64,000 nucleotides of DNA, from NCBI GenBank assembly GCA_037951105.1, contig JBAMJV010004012.1, positions 1 through 64,000 of the forward strand. The letters are read 5' to 3'. Below are positions 63,401-64,000 of this stretch, in pieces. This DNA is from Echinarachnius parma. Its lineage: Eukaryota; Echinodermata; Echinoidea; Clypeasteroida; Echinarachniidae. The notes under the pieces were generated by a model that ran no database searches, was not told the DNA's origin, and saw nothing but the letters and a program-made list of their open reading frames with translations. Positions within the stretch are counted from its first letter, which is position 1. The number at the start of each line of letters is the position of its first letter. The position numbers and the translations under genes were made by a program.

Positions 63401-63785
63401 AGGTCGGGAAATAAATAAAAGAATATGAATATCAAATTATATTGTGTCACTCAAGCTTATAAATGTCCGTAGAATATACACCAGTAGAAAGATATACAAT
63501 CGATTCTAAGTTACAATCAGAAGTAAGTCAGAAACTTTGCGCGTTTCAACTAATCACATTCGTGCATTTAGAGCACATGATCTGACTTCTGCAACAGGAC
63601 CCAGATCGCAATTAAATTGATTGGAATGTTTCTTATTGTGTTAAAATGTGTGTTCTAATCTTTATCGTTATATTTGATATCTGTACACGTTTAGGCTGCT
63701 GATATACAGGAGCTGCTTCTTGAACTGGACAAGCTCAAGAGCCGCGTAGAGATGCTGGAAGAATTCAACAAGATCGGCCATATTG
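933..63785 (+). CDS. EMID1/COL26A1-like: EMI-domain collagen gene (EMID1/COL26A1-like), seven exons seen, 3' end beyond window
   Basis: Gene-level entry; the span includes introns. Exons: 933-1126, 27629-27791, 47428-47525, 53256-53308, 54516-54816, 55042-55127, 63695-63785. Phases agree at every junction: 1/2 phase 2 (AG|G), 2/3 phase 2 (CG|A), 3/4 phase 1 (T|CT), 4/5 phase 0, 5/6 phase 1 (G|GT), 6/7 phase 0. Domain order is signal peptide, EMI domain, CxxC linker and short helix, collagen Gly-X-Y stretch, leucine-heptad helix. Among EMI proteins this order (EMI first, then collagen) fits the Emu family (EMID1, COL26A1) and not EMILINs or multimerins, which have long coiled coils and C1q domains. 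The expected product is a secreted, oligomeric extracellular-matrix glycoprotein. The exon 7 donor (GTAAGC) shows that coding continues beyond position 64000. Exons between those listed could have been missed if very short. Family identity is strong; which paralogue it is cannot be told. Confidence 0.82.
1198..1371. mobile_element. Short hAT-like MITE (GTGGCGTAGC ends)
   Basis: The left end reads GGTGGCGTAGCTACGGGGGC and the right end is the inverted counterpart, ...GCCCCCGCTACGTCACTG. The ends are imperfect and no clean target duplication was found. The inside is AT-rich with a CCCCCT run. Ends of this kind (CAGTGGCGTAGC) are known from hAT-type non-autonomous elements. No coding capacity. 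Confidence 0.4.
2566..2950. repeat. Decayed tandem repeat, about three units of 130-170 bp
   Basis: Three successive segments start with a variant of TCACxTGGxTAAACAAT (near 2570, 2740 and 2868). Each continues with TTACAAG-, TATATTA- and GACCCTT-like stretches. The units are strongly diverged. A C tract of about 15 interrupts the last unit (about 2847-2862). The minus-strand open frame over this stretch has no protein-like features. Confidence 0.5.
3892..5015. mobile_element. hAT-like DNA transposon, 1124 bp, with 8-bp target duplication
   Basis: Ends are inverted repeats: CAGGGGCGTCGATCC on the left, GGATCGACGCCCCTG on the right. The element is flanked by an exact 8-bp direct repeat, ATAAACAA, at 3884-3891 and 5016-5023. 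An 8-bp duplication and CAGGG ends are the hallmarks of the hAT superfamily. Subterminal poly-G/C blocks (GGGGGGGCGAA-type) occur inside both ends in inverted orientation. A 173-codon minus-strand open frame (4027-4548) fills the middle. It shows no hAT transposase signature such as the C-terminal dimerisation motif, so the element is probably non-autonomous or internally decayed. Confidence 0.85.
5583..6123 (+). mobile_element. Family A TTAA-type MITE, copy 1, interrupted by a family B fragment
   Basis: The 5' part (5583 to about 5873) matches the other family A copies: the AAAGGGATCTAGTAAAC end, then TTTGTTGACA, GCAAACAGTGATGAATGGTTG and later GAACACTTCAATCGTAAATA. At about 5877-6001 it changes to the end of family B in reverse orientation (GTAGCGCCCTCTATACCAAA ... 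ACTATCCCTTTAA). About 75 bp of unrelated sequence follows, then the family A right end (TTTTGTGGATTTGGACAATG ... GATCCCTTTAA). The composite arose by insertion and deletion. Confidence 0.75.
5877..6003 (-). mobile_element. Family B MITE fragment inside family A copy 1
   Basis: The reverse complement starts TTAAAGGGATAGTTGAGTTT and continues through GGTATAGAGGGCGCTACA and a GAGATAATGAAAAACTGAG-type segment, as in the full family B copies at 27966, 38097 and 15909. About 125 of the usual 520-550 bp are present. Confidence 0.75.
7641..7740. mobile_element. Possible short inverted-repeat element
   Basis: The left end TGTAGTGGAGTAGCAGTGAG resembles the reverse complement of the right end (CTACAGTGGGGCGTAGTAAG). 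The size (100 bp) and the GTGG.GTAG motif recall the hAT-like MITE at 1198. The ends are imperfect and there is no convincing target duplication. Confidence 0.28.
8042..8701. mobile_element. Giant palindrome (foldback element) with internal hairpin minisatellite
   Basis: The arms 8042-8200 and 8543-8701 are inverted copies that match, as far as I can read, over all of about 159 bp. They begin TAATACGTGTGGTTTACGGG and end with its complement. From about 8275 the inside is a tandem array of about 22-bp units of the form AACAGTCCTTTCTAGGACTA. Each unit is itself a small hairpin (AGTCCT / AGGACT) and units are grouped in a higher-order repeat of roughly 100-125 bp. A unique spacer (about 8201-8270) separates the arms. 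There is no coding capacity. Near-identical arms suggest recent insertion or ongoing arm-to-arm conversion. The superfamily is unclear. Confidence 0.85.
9297..9330. repeat. Half of a GGGCCCCGTAACAT element (family E)
   Basis: TGGGCCCCGTAACATAAAGA matches the end of the short inverted-repeat element at 39689-39776, but no matching second end is visible. It is probably a truncated copy. Confidence 0.4.
10861..11112. repeat. Foldback repeat (long imperfect hairpin)
   Basis: Nested inverted segments surround a centre near 11010. The outermost clear pair is AACAGTTGTTAACT (about 10922) against AGTTAACAACTGT (about 11097). Inside are GGAATGTTCC / GGAACATTCC and GATTTAAAATGCTATT / AATAGCATTTAAAATC. 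The innermost pair is AATAAGTCCCGAG / CGAGGGACTTATT around a GACGTAGTCG turn. A smaller palindrome, CCATGTAACAT / ATGTTACATGG, lies at its left edge. No coding capacity. Confidence 0.7.
12194..12386. mobile_element. Inverted-repeat MITE, about 190 bp
   Basis: The left end CACGCTAGCTTAGTTCCATT... runs on to AAATCTATTTTTAGATGATAT. It is matched in reverse by ATATCATCCAAAATAGATTT ... AATAAGCTAGTGCG on the right. The arms are about 45 bp and imperfect. No target duplication was determined. Confidence 0.6.
14484..14884 (+). mobile_element. Family A TTAA-type MITE, copy 2 (full length, 401 bp)
   Basis: Bounded by TTAA: TTAAAGGGATCTAGTAACTT at the left and CAATGTTACTATAAAGTCCC followed by TTTAA at the right. 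Internal blocks are shared with the other copies (CAGTGATGAGTGATTAATAA, AGCAAAAATGCAAAGTGATA, GAACACTTCAATCGTACA). The terminal inverted repeat is about 18-22 bp. TTAA at both ends is what piggyBac-type insertions leave, but transposase ancestry is only an inference. No ORF. Confidence 0.8.
15909..16425 (+). mobile_element. Family B TTAA-type MITE, copy 2
   Basis: Starts TTAAAGAGGTAGTTCAATTT and GGTATAGAGGGTGCTGCACG, continues with TTTTAATGGCAGAATAAACT and GATCAAAATCGGTTCAAAAA, and ends ACCAAAACTGTACCAGCCC followed by TTTAA. The same order of blocks occurs at 27966-28517 and 38097-38646. No ORF. Confidence 0.8.
17778..18015. mobile_element. Inverted-repeat MITE, 238 bp
   Basis: The terminal inverted repeats are about 32 bp: TGAAGAGCTTTCTTCCAAAA then GGCGCTATATCC on the left, against GGATTTAGCGCC then TTCTGGAACTGAGCTCTTCA on the right. 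About 5 mismatches are seen. The target duplication is unclear. A weakly similar GCAAAAGGCGATATCTCC sits near 13153. Confidence 0.6.
20267..20294 (+). repeat. Poly-G tract
   Basis: A nearly pure G run of about 28 with one A. It lies within a stretch beginning CAGTGGCGTAG (about 20224), so it may belong to a hAT-like relic whose right end I could not find. Confidence 0.6.
21109..21885 (+). repeat. Decayed tandem repeat, about 110-125 bp unit, roughly seven copies
   Basis: Recurring blocks in the same order are TTTTGATCCTGGG / TTTTGATCCTTGG, TTATTATATTTTCGCCAGAC / TTTACCATAATTTCGCCAGT, ACTATA, then GATA(T)ACGAATAAC and AACTAAATACTTTTCCATCA. Units start near 21109, 21207, 21335 and 21630 with weaker ones between and after. 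Copies differ at many positions, so the array is old. Confidence 0.6.
22023..22408 (+). mobile_element. Family A TTAA-type MITE, copy 3
   Basis: TTAATGGGATATAGTAACTT at the left and GACAATGTTACTAAGTCCC then TTTAA at the right, with the common family A internal blocks (TTGATACAATGTATATTGTT, GAACACTTCAATCGTAAATA). Length is 386 bp. No ORF of significance. Confidence 0.8.
22960..23330 (+). repeat. Decayed two-copy tandem duplication
   Basis: The block CATCCTTCCAGCGACAAGCT ... GTCCCGAAAAGGTCGATGAA ... TTTAGTCTTGAA (about 22995-23060) recurs as CACCCTTCCAGCGACAGTTG ... GTCCCAAAAAGTTCGATGGA ... TTTAGTCCTGAA (about 23225-23282). The offset is about 225 bp. Confidence 0.6.
23460..23857 (+). mobile_element. 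Family A TTAA-type MITE, copy 4
   Basis: TTAAATGGGTCTAGTAACTT at the left and GCACAATGTTACTAGATCCC then TTTAA at the right. It contains GATAAAATGTGTATTGTTGT and TCATTGCACTGACTTTGTAC as in the other copies. The left flank itself ends ACATCCCTT, so a remnant of another end may abut it. Confidence 0.8.
24327..24478. mobile_element. Family D inverted-repeat MITE, 152 bp
   Basis: CCCCGTTGCAGAAAGAGATA then CAAT at the left is matched exactly in reverse at the right (ATTG then TATCTCTTTCTGCAACGGGG). Inside lies a second inverted pair, ATTAATTGTAAGTCAGA / TCTGACTTACAATTAAT. A diverged relative lies at 63485-63627, just before exon 7. No target duplication was identified. Confidence 0.75.
26145..26460 (+). 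repeat. Two-copy decayed tandem duplication
   Basis: The segment with ACTGAAAAGGAGCATTGGTG and GGGAGAGTGAGATGGGGGAA (about 26170-26260) recurs with AAAAATGAACATTGGCGCTA and GGGGAGAGTGGGATTGGGGA (about 26350-26440). The offset is about 180 bp. Confidence 0.5.
26581..26652. repeat. C-rich tract (CCCCCCT)n, about 72 bp
   Basis: Runs of 5 to 15 C separated by single T. The minus strand gives glycine-rich open frames that are artefacts of the tract. The G strand could fold as G-quadruplexes. Confidence 0.85.
27629..27791 (+). CDS. Exon 2: N-terminal two thirds of the EMI domain
   Basis: The acceptor is GTTTTCAG (27628) and the donor GTAAGT (27792). The first part reads Arg-Ile-Gly then NWCEYRVS, the conserved start of EMI domains (NWC.Y.VS). 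The later part reads [18 protein letters not shown], then [13 protein letters not shown], ending KDCTKASY plus CG (phase 2). Four cysteines are visible (WC, SC, WC, DC); EMI domains have six or seven, the rest being in exon 3. EMI domains mediate protein-protein contacts and oligomerisation in secreted matrix proteins. One oddity: by my count of the rows the two parts lie in frames offset by two bases near 27657-27661 (an AA run where AAAA would be expected). The flanking intron phases demand about 165 bp rather than the 163 counted. A homopolymer error in the assembly, or my own miscount, is likelier than a broken gene. Confidence 0.8.
27966..28517 (+). mobile_element. Family B TTAA-type MITE, copy 3 (full length, 552 bp)
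   Basis: Starts TTAAAGGGATAGTTGAGTTT and ends ACTCAACTATCCC then TTTAA. The terminal inverted repeat is about 18-25 bp, with TTAA at both ends. It inserted only about 175 bp downstream of the exon 2 donor. It is the best-preserved family B copy in the window. No ORF. Confidence 0.85.
29339..29360. repeat. Poly-C tract next to a CGTAGC-type end
   Basis: A C run of about 20, followed by GGGCTACGCCAATG, which resembles the right end of the GTGGCGTAGC elements. This suggests a decayed relic whose other end is not visible. Confidence 0.5.
30314..30842 (+). mobile_element. Family C TTAA-type MITE, copy 1 (529 bp), with GC-rich insert
   Basis: The ends are TTAAAGTGATCCAAGTAAAG and CACTTTACAGGGATCACTTT then AA. 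The first about 110 bp (ACTCCACGAAAATTACTTGG, TTCCTCGTTTCTCTTCT) and the last about 130 bp match the reverse complement of the copy at 56463-56814. The middle (about 30478-30685) is a GC-rich block absent from the other copy. A 74-codon open frame there has no recognisable motif. Confidence 0.8.
31435..31745 (+). repeat. Two-copy tandem duplication, about 155 bp unit
   Basis: GTCATGTTAGCATTTTGTTT ... CCCAGTCTTTATAT ... GTTTAATTTCGGTTGACAAT ... AAGTCTAAACATACT occurs at about 31435-31587 and again at about 31592-31742. Divergence is modest with a few indels. Confidence 0.8.
34485..35348 (+). repeat. Minisatellite, about 24-26 bp unit, 864 bp
   Basis: The array is built from two alternating half-units, TTCAAGGTATG and TTCAATGTATGGCC, in varying order. 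Variants GTATGTTCGAGGTATTTCAA and GTATTGACTTCAAGG recur, showing higher-order duplications. Long open frames in more than one frame (up to 255 codons at 34452-35219) arise only because the unit lacks stops. The repeated Tyr-Val-Gln-Cys-Met peptide resembles no known family. Confidence 0.92.
36060..36505 (+). repeat. Decayed tandem repeat, about 80-95 bp unit, five or six copies
   Basis: Recurring blocks are GATTTAAATGGCA(A/C)ATG, TGACTGACGATC / TGATTACCGATC, GTGAATTATCATG, CTGTTTTCCC(C/T)CAC and CGTTAGGG / CGATAGGG. Units begin near 36070, 36150, 36225, 36297 and 36405, with a partial one near 36490. An unrelated stretch (about 36345-36400) interrupts the array. Confidence 0.65.
36660..36815. 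mobile_element. Possible inverted-repeat element followed by TTAGGG-like repeats
   Basis: CCGCACACTAC ... CTGATTCCGAT at the left (about 36676-36708) resembles the reverse of ATCGGAATCG ... TAGTATGCGG at the right (about 36785-36811), with gaps. It is followed by degenerate GGTTAGG / GGATTAGG units up to about 36862. The inverted match is imperfect. Confidence 0.35.
38097..38646 (+). mobile_element. Family B TTAA-type MITE, copy 4 (550 bp)
   Basis: TTAAAGGGGTAGTTCAGATT at the left and CTACTACCCC then TTTAA at the right. The internal order matches copies 2 and 3 (GGTATAGAGGGCGCTGCACG, TTTTAATGGCAGAATAAACT, GAGAGCGCCCTCTTGTGTT). No ORF. Confidence 0.85.
38882..39092. mobile_element. hAT-like MITE, 211 bp, with 8-bp target duplication
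   Basis: The element runs from TAGGGCCGAGTCAAACCGGA to ...CCGTTTATACTCATCCCTA. It is flanked by exact direct repeats GTCTTGAA at 38874-38881 and 39093-39100. Both ends carry palindromic GGATATCCG-type motifs, and GGTCGGATACCGAA lies subterminally. TAGGG ends with 8-bp duplications are typical of hAT elements. No coding capacity. Confidence 0.82.
39689..39776. mobile_element. Family E short inverted-repeat element, 88 bp
   Basis: GGGCGCCGTAACATTTTACG at the left is mirrored by CGTAAAATCTTTATGTTACG then GGGCC at the right, with a small gap in one arm. A truncated relative lies at 9297-9330. Confidence 0.55.
40800..40970 (+). repeat. Pyrimidine-rich tract
   Basis: A stretch of about 170 bp made almost wholly of C and T, with runs of CTCTCTCTCTTT and CTTTCTCTCCC. 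The frame is open for 116 codons because the tract lacks purines; there is no sign of a real protein. Confidence 0.6.
41138..41578 (+). repeat. Two-copy tandem duplication, about 200 bp units at 237 bp offset
   Basis: TTTGAGTCCGTATGAACGCA ... GAAAGATGCATTCAGGAGCA ... GCGGGAAATCATGTCATATG ... CGGTGTTGGAATT (from about 41141) recurs as TTTGAGTCCGTATTGAGGCA ... GAAAGATGCATTCAGGAACA ... GCGGGAAATCATGTCATCTG ... CGGTGTTGGAATT (from about 41378). The open frame 41164-41355 lies in one copy and is not conserved in the other. Confidence 0.85.
42540..43330 (+). repeat. Decayed tandem repeat, about 290 bp unit, two to three copies
   Basis: CCTTCCTGAACTTTATACTG ... ATGCCC ... GCAAGGGTAGATAGATCTA ... 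GATGTAATG ... GGCGCCATTCGATTGTACG ... CAAAGCCTGTGAAAT (from about 42565) recurs as CCTTCGTGAACTGTATAGAT ... GCGAGGGTCAGATGGATCTA ... GGCGTCATTCAATTTGTAC ... CAAACCTGTGAAAT (from about 42852). A third start, CCCTCGTGAACTTTATTTAG, lies at about 43291. A C tract interrupts at 43170-43184. Confidence 0.65.
43825..44650 (+). repeat. Decayed tandem repeat, three copies of about 150-160 bp
   Basis: Each unit carries TACGTGAC, a GGGCGTGACAT / AAGCGTGACATG / GAGCGTGACATG block, then ATTGAT, CGCACG, GGTAGACGGAGC / GGTAGACAGAGC / GACAGACGGAGC, and CAAACCGGTAATTACGT / AAATCCGGTAGTTACGT / CAAACCGGTAATTGCGT. Units start near 43838, 44026 and 44495. The second and third are separated by about 300 bp of other sequence. 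Confidence 0.65.
46592..46612. repeat. Poly-C tract
   Basis: A run of C broken by A. The proline-rich open frames overlapping it are artefacts. Confidence 0.7.
46917..46971 (+). pseudogene. Decayed duplicate of exon 3, copy 1
   Basis: Reads [17 protein letters not shown] and then a stop, against [18 protein letters not shown] in the working exon at 47428. The acceptor dinucleotide is changed (TTTTACGG instead of TTTTACAG). Beyond the stop a remnant of the second half of the exon (CTGGGCCTGTTTATG against GTCCGGGCTTTTACG) can still be aligned, but no GTAAGT donor remains. The upstream flank (TTGCATTTCATTATAATTAT, TTTTGTGGGTATTTTAATGA) is also shared with the later copies, so a block of intron plus exon was duplicated. 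Confidence 0.82.
47097..47158 (+). pseudogene. Decayed duplicate of exon 3, copy 2
   Basis: The acceptor CTTGTTTTACAG is intact. The copy reads Leu then MFRPKYTI as in the working exon, then loses the frame at an indel (ATAGACTATACAGAACGAGA) and reaches a stop about 20 codons in. The remainder decays into TAATGTATTATCC, shared with copy 3 of the array. No donor is visible. Confidence 0.82.
47263..47324 (+). pseudogene. Decayed duplicate of exon 3, copy 3
   Basis: The acceptor CTTGTTTTACAG is identical to that of the working exon. The copy reads [17 protein letters not shown] and then a stop, so the frame is kept across the first half and the Arg-to-His and Thr-to-Ala type changes are few. 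The cysteine-rich second half (RRCCPGF) is gone. It lies 165 bp upstream of exon 3. The same decayed 3' half as in copy 2 suggests that this copy arose by a further duplication of an already broken one. Confidence 0.85.
47428..47525 (+). CDS. Exon 3: C-terminal third of the EMI domain
   Basis: 98 bp, acceptor TTTTACAG, donor GTAAGT (47526), phase 2 in and phase 1 out. It translates as [18 protein letters not shown] and then [14 protein letters not shown]. This is the canonical end of EMI domains, where an R.Y.V.Y.T..  E.RCCPGF.G..C pattern supplies the last three cysteines. With exon 2 it completes one EMI domain of about 85 residues, the normal size. The junction with exon 2 (SY-R-VMF) reproduces the family's usual CP..YR.. 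stretch. Three broken tandem copies of this exon lie immediately upstream. It is the only member of the array with a donor and with the CC motif, hence the functional one. Confidence 0.9.
48241..48478. repeat. (CA)n microsatellite, interrupted, about 240 bp
   Basis: Long CA runs with occasional ACGACACACAATAACA and CATA interruptions; the first two interruption blocks are themselves duplicated. A second, shorter CA/CGCA stretch follows at 48665-48740. Cys-Val-rich minus-strand open frames here are artefacts. Confidence 0.95.
48918..49345 (-). mobile_element. Possible LINE/SINE 3' end with (ACTGA) tail
   Basis: On the minus strand the sequence ends ATGAAATAAATAAACTGAAA and then ACTGAACTGAACTG. 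An A-rich stretch followed by a short tandem repeat is a common tail for some non-LTR retrotransposons and SINEs. Upstream minus-strand frames (106 codons at 49027-49347) show no convincing reverse-transcriptase motif, so the body, if real, is 3' UTR or decayed. Confidence 0.35.
49404..50264. mobile_element. 861-bp unit bounded by 67-bp perfect inverted repeats
   Basis: 49404-49470 (AAAAGACAACCATTATCTTG ... GATATGCGCACGTTCTA) is the exact reverse complement of 50198-50264 by my reading. Inside are two diverged direct copies of about 180-200 bp (CAACTTCAACCTCACCGGAA ... AATCATTCCTGACA at about 49530-49675; CAACTCCAACCTGAGCTTAC ... AATCATTCCTTATT at about 49748-49880). No target duplication was found. 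An 83-codon frame (49421-49672) starts inside the left repeat and has no recognisable motif. A recent DNA-transposon-like insertion or a long-TIR non-autonomous element would fit. Confidence 0.7.
50370..50701 (+). mobile_element. Family A MITE, copy 5 (5'-truncated)
   Basis: It begins inside the family at GTGTATTTTTGTGATCTGAT and ends GACAATGTTACTAGATCCC then TTT. The right TTAA is changed to TTGA. The first about 60 bp are missing. No ORF of significance. Confidence 0.75.
51455..52370 (-). mobile_element. Family B MITE, copy 5, minus strand, interrupted by an insertion
   Basis: The plus strand starts TTTAAAATGATAGTTGAGTA and runs through GTAACCAAAACCTGCATCAT, the reverse complement of the family B right end. 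It breaks off at 51535 and resumes at about 52094 (TATAACTACACCATGCTCGA). It continues to about 52370 through the GAGCCGTTACAACTCAAGTG and GTTTTGTTAAAATAATGATT blocks. The far end is truncated. Confidence 0.75.
51536..52093. mobile_element. 558-bp insertion with foldback hairpin inside family B copy 5
   Basis: Flanked by TATA on both sides (51532-51535 and 52094-52097), consistent with a 4-bp or shorter target duplication. Its first 170 bp form a long hairpin: AATAATGAATGTTT, GCAATGGTACGAATATT and GGTGAAAGATGGAATGTT pair with their complements up to about 51706 around a CGAGGCGAAGCCGAG centre. The remainder (about 51707-52093) has many GCGC motifs and TGACGT, plus a further pair GCGCGCAG / ATGCGCGC. 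No coding capacity. Confidence 0.6.
53256..53308 (+). CDS. Exon 4: CxxC linker and start of coiled coil
   Basis: 53 bp between CACTACAG and GTAAGT (53309). With the T left by exon 3 it reads [18 protein letters not shown]. Phase is 1 in, 0 out. The CLNC pair directly behind the EMI domain and the following Leu/Val heptad (L..LE.KV..L) match the short linker between the EMI and collagen regions of Emu-family proteins. It probably aids trimer registration and disulfide bonding. It is short but supported by both splice sites, by phase and by neighbouring exons. The decayed intron around it shows no other compatible exon. Confidence 0.82.
53309..54515 (+). other. Intron 4 (1.2 kb)
   Basis: From GTAAGT at 53309 to CCTCCCAG at 54515, phase 0. 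No repeat family or gene was recognised inside. Short open frames on both strands lack features. Confidence 0.75.
54516..54816 (+). CDS. Exon 5: collagen-like domain (21 Gly-X-Y triplets)
   Basis: 301 bp, 100 codons plus one base; acceptor CTCCCAG, donor GTGAAC. The first about 35 residues are a Thr/Ser/Pro-rich non-helical lead ([19 protein letters not shown]). Then follow uninterrupted Gly-X-Y triplets from [14 protein letters not shown] to GLQGPPGQ, ending S-V-Q. There is a Gly every third residue for 21 triplets, with Pro common in X and Y and charged residues few. The sequence is markedly more GC-rich than the introns. It begins with an ATG, but the phase-0 join to exon 4 makes that an internal methionine. 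The exon is long for a collagen exon (fibrillar ones are 54 bp or multiples), as expected for the non-fibrillar Emu type. The protein would form a trimer through this region. Confidence 0.92.
54817..55041 (+). other. Intron 5 (225 bp)
   Basis: From GTGAAC to TGGTTTCAG, phase 1; AT-rich and without features. It is the only short intron of the gene seen here. Confidence 0.85.
55042..55127 (+). CDS. Exon 6: end of first collagen stretch and linker
   Basis: 86 bp; with the G left by exon 5 it reads [20 protein letters not shown] and then VENNGLQIT, ending at a GTAAGT donor in phase 0. Seven more triplets bring the total to about 28. The joint with exon 5 (GQS-VQ-GPL) breaks the Gly-X-Y register by two residues, a normal kind of imperfection in non-fibrillar collagens that gives local flexibility. 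The collagen stretch then stops, and exon 7 continues with a helical segment. Confidence 0.9.
55527..55783. mobile_element. Inverted-repeat MITE, 257 bp, 40-bp perfect TIR
   Basis: AAGGCCCGGTCACATATCAC then CGGATAGCGTAAACGGATGC at the left is repeated exactly in reverse at the right, ending CCGGTGATATGTGACCGGGC then CTTAA. TTAA sits at both outer edges, one base out of register. The inside has CGTC/ACGAACGGA repeats. No coding capacity; the open frames over it are shadows. Confidence 0.82.
56463..56814 (-). mobile_element. Family C TTAA-type MITE, copy 2 (352 bp)
   Basis: TTAAAGTGAGGCCTGTAAAG then TGTC at the left is matched in reverse by GACA then CTTTACAGGCCTCACTTTAA at the right, a 24-bp terminal inverted repeat with TTAA outermost. 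It is the reverse-orientation relative of 30314-30842 but lacks that copy's GC-rich centre. No ORF of note. Confidence 0.82.
57285..57625. mobile_element. hAT-like element, 341 bp (CAGTGGCG ends)
   Basis: CAGTGGCGGATAGCTAAG at the left and ...CCCCGACTACGCCACTG at the right share CAGTGGCG as inverted ends. The flanks GTTGATTT and GTTGAGTA agree at 6 of 8 positions, so an old 8-bp target duplication is possible. A C tract (about 57548-57577) lies inside the right end. No coding capacity. Confidence 0.45.
60446..60469 (+). repeat. Poly-A run of about 24
   Basis: It could be the tail of a plus-strand retroposed sequence ending at 60445, but I recognise no body upstream. Confidence 0.5.
60575..60607. 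repeat. (CCCCCT)n microsatellite
   Basis: About five units of CCCCCT. The same motif appears at 1330-1345 and, in a longer form, at 26581-26652. Confidence 0.9.
61450..61477. repeat. Poly-C tract
   Basis: An almost pure C run of about 28. It generates proline- and glycine-rich frames on the two strands that are not genes. Confidence 0.85.
62495..62610 (+). repeat. Interrupted trinucleotide repeat (TCA / CGT)
   Basis: TTGTCGTCGTCGTAGTCATC-type units followed by a pure run of about nine TCA. The minus-strand Met/Asp-rich open frame is an artefact. Confidence 0.8.
63485..63627. mobile_element. Diverged family D element just upstream of exon 7
   Basis: GAAAGATATACAATCGATT and AGTAAGTCAGAAA...GCG on the left, and GATCTGACTTCTGCAACAGG on the right, correspond to blocks of the intact copy at 24327-24478, with the right end rearranged. 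It ends about 65 bp before the exon 7 acceptor. Confidence 0.5.
63695..63785 (+). CDS. Exon 7: leucine-heptad helical segment
   Basis: 91 bp; acceptor CACGTTTAG, donor GTAAGC (63786), phase 0 in and 1 out. It reads [20 protein letters not shown] then [10 protein letters not shown]. Leu/Val/Met recur at a and d positions (I..LL.EL.KL..RV.ML), the mark of a short coiled coil. In Emu-type proteins such a helix separates or follows the collagen stretches and would hold the trimer. The GC-richer codon use contrasts with the intron. The final G joins the next exon, which lies beyond the window and would be expected to resume collagen repeats or the C-terminal region. Confidence 0.82.
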
Positions 63786-64000
63786 GTAAGCTACTCAGTA
63801 TTTTTGTTTTACTATCAAGTCACACAAAATACCTATAGTGTGATAATTAAAGAGCTCCATTAACTTTGTCAAAGTCAAACAAAACTTGTTTGAGCTTTCA
63901 CATTTCTATTGAACATTGTTGTTTGGATTATGGTAAAAGAAGAATGAAATGGGTTTTGTTTTTTCTATTGTCTCCCTAATTATGGAGATAATTATCGATG
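63786..64000 (+). other. Start of intron 7, runs off the window
   Basis: AT-rich sequence after the GTAAGC donor; nothing recognised. Confidence 0.7.

Larger units (their letters stand above)
55128..63694 (+). other. Intron 6 (8.6 kb)
   Basis: From GTAAGT (55128) to ACGTTTAG (63694), phase 0. It holds the 40-bp-TIR element at 55527-55783, a family C copy (56463-56814), a hAT-like element (57285-57625), a poly-A run (60446-60469), a CCCCCT run (60575-60607), a C tract (61450-61477), a TCA/CGT trinucleotide stretch (62495-62610) and a family D relative (63485-63627). I see nothing definite at about 55790-56450, 56820-57280, 57630-60420, 60610-61440, 61490-62490 and 62620-63480. Further small collagen exons could have been missed; I found none on scanning for GGxCCxGG-type runs. 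Confidence 0.65.

Noticed and set aside
1-64000. LTR, retrovirus-like or Polinton-like elements
   Set aside because: I found no paired long terminal direct repeats and no capsid, protease, integrase, polymerase or envelope motifs in any sizeable open frame.

Overview
This 64 kb window looks like genomic DNA from an invertebrate deuterostome, most likely an echinoderm. That is inferred from the AT-rich sequence with long poly-C/poly-G tracts, the many small TTAA- and hAT-type inverted-repeat elements, and one host gene with small phased exons in very large introns. No feature is diagnostic of a species. I see no bacterial-type operon, rRNA, convincing tRNA or CRISPR array, and no intact autonomous transposon or virus-like element. 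The window is one plus-strand gene plus the contents of its introns. 

The gene encodes a secreted EMI-domain collagen of the EMID1/COL26A1 (Emu) type. Seven coding exons can be placed by splice sites, compatible phases and protein motifs. Exon 1 (933-1126) holds the signal peptide. Exon 2 (27629-27791) holds the first two thirds of the EMI domain. Exon 3 (47428-47525) holds the end of the EMI domain with its RCCPGF motif. Exon 4 (53256-53308) is a short CLNC linker with a start of coiled coil. Exon 5 (54516-54816) and exon 6 (55042-55127) encode Gly-X-Y collagen repeats. Exon 7 (63695-63785) encodes a leucine-heptad helix. The reading frame continues past the right edge of the window, so the gene is 3'-partial. 

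The introns are full of repeats. Three families of short elements have inverted ends starting TTAAAGGGA or TTAAAGTGA: family A (5 copies), family B (5 copies or fragments) and family C (2 copies). There are two hAT-like elements with exact 8-bp target duplications (3892-5015 and 38882-39092), a 660-bp giant palindrome with about 159-bp matching arms around a hairpin minisatellite (8042-8701), an 861-bp unit bounded by 67-bp perfect inverted repeats (49404-50264), and nested insertions (5583-6123, 51455-52370). Decayed local tandem duplications are unusually frequent. 

The most interesting observation is that exon 3 itself was caught in such a local duplication. Three degenerate copies of the EMI-C exon, each with its intron flank, lie directly upstream of the working exon (46917, 47097, 47263, then 47428; spacing 180, 166 and 165 bp). 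Two keep an apparently intact splice acceptor but carry early stops and lack the donor. A second point is an apparent two-base frame offset inside exon 2, which is either a homopolymer error in the assembly or a miscount on my side.
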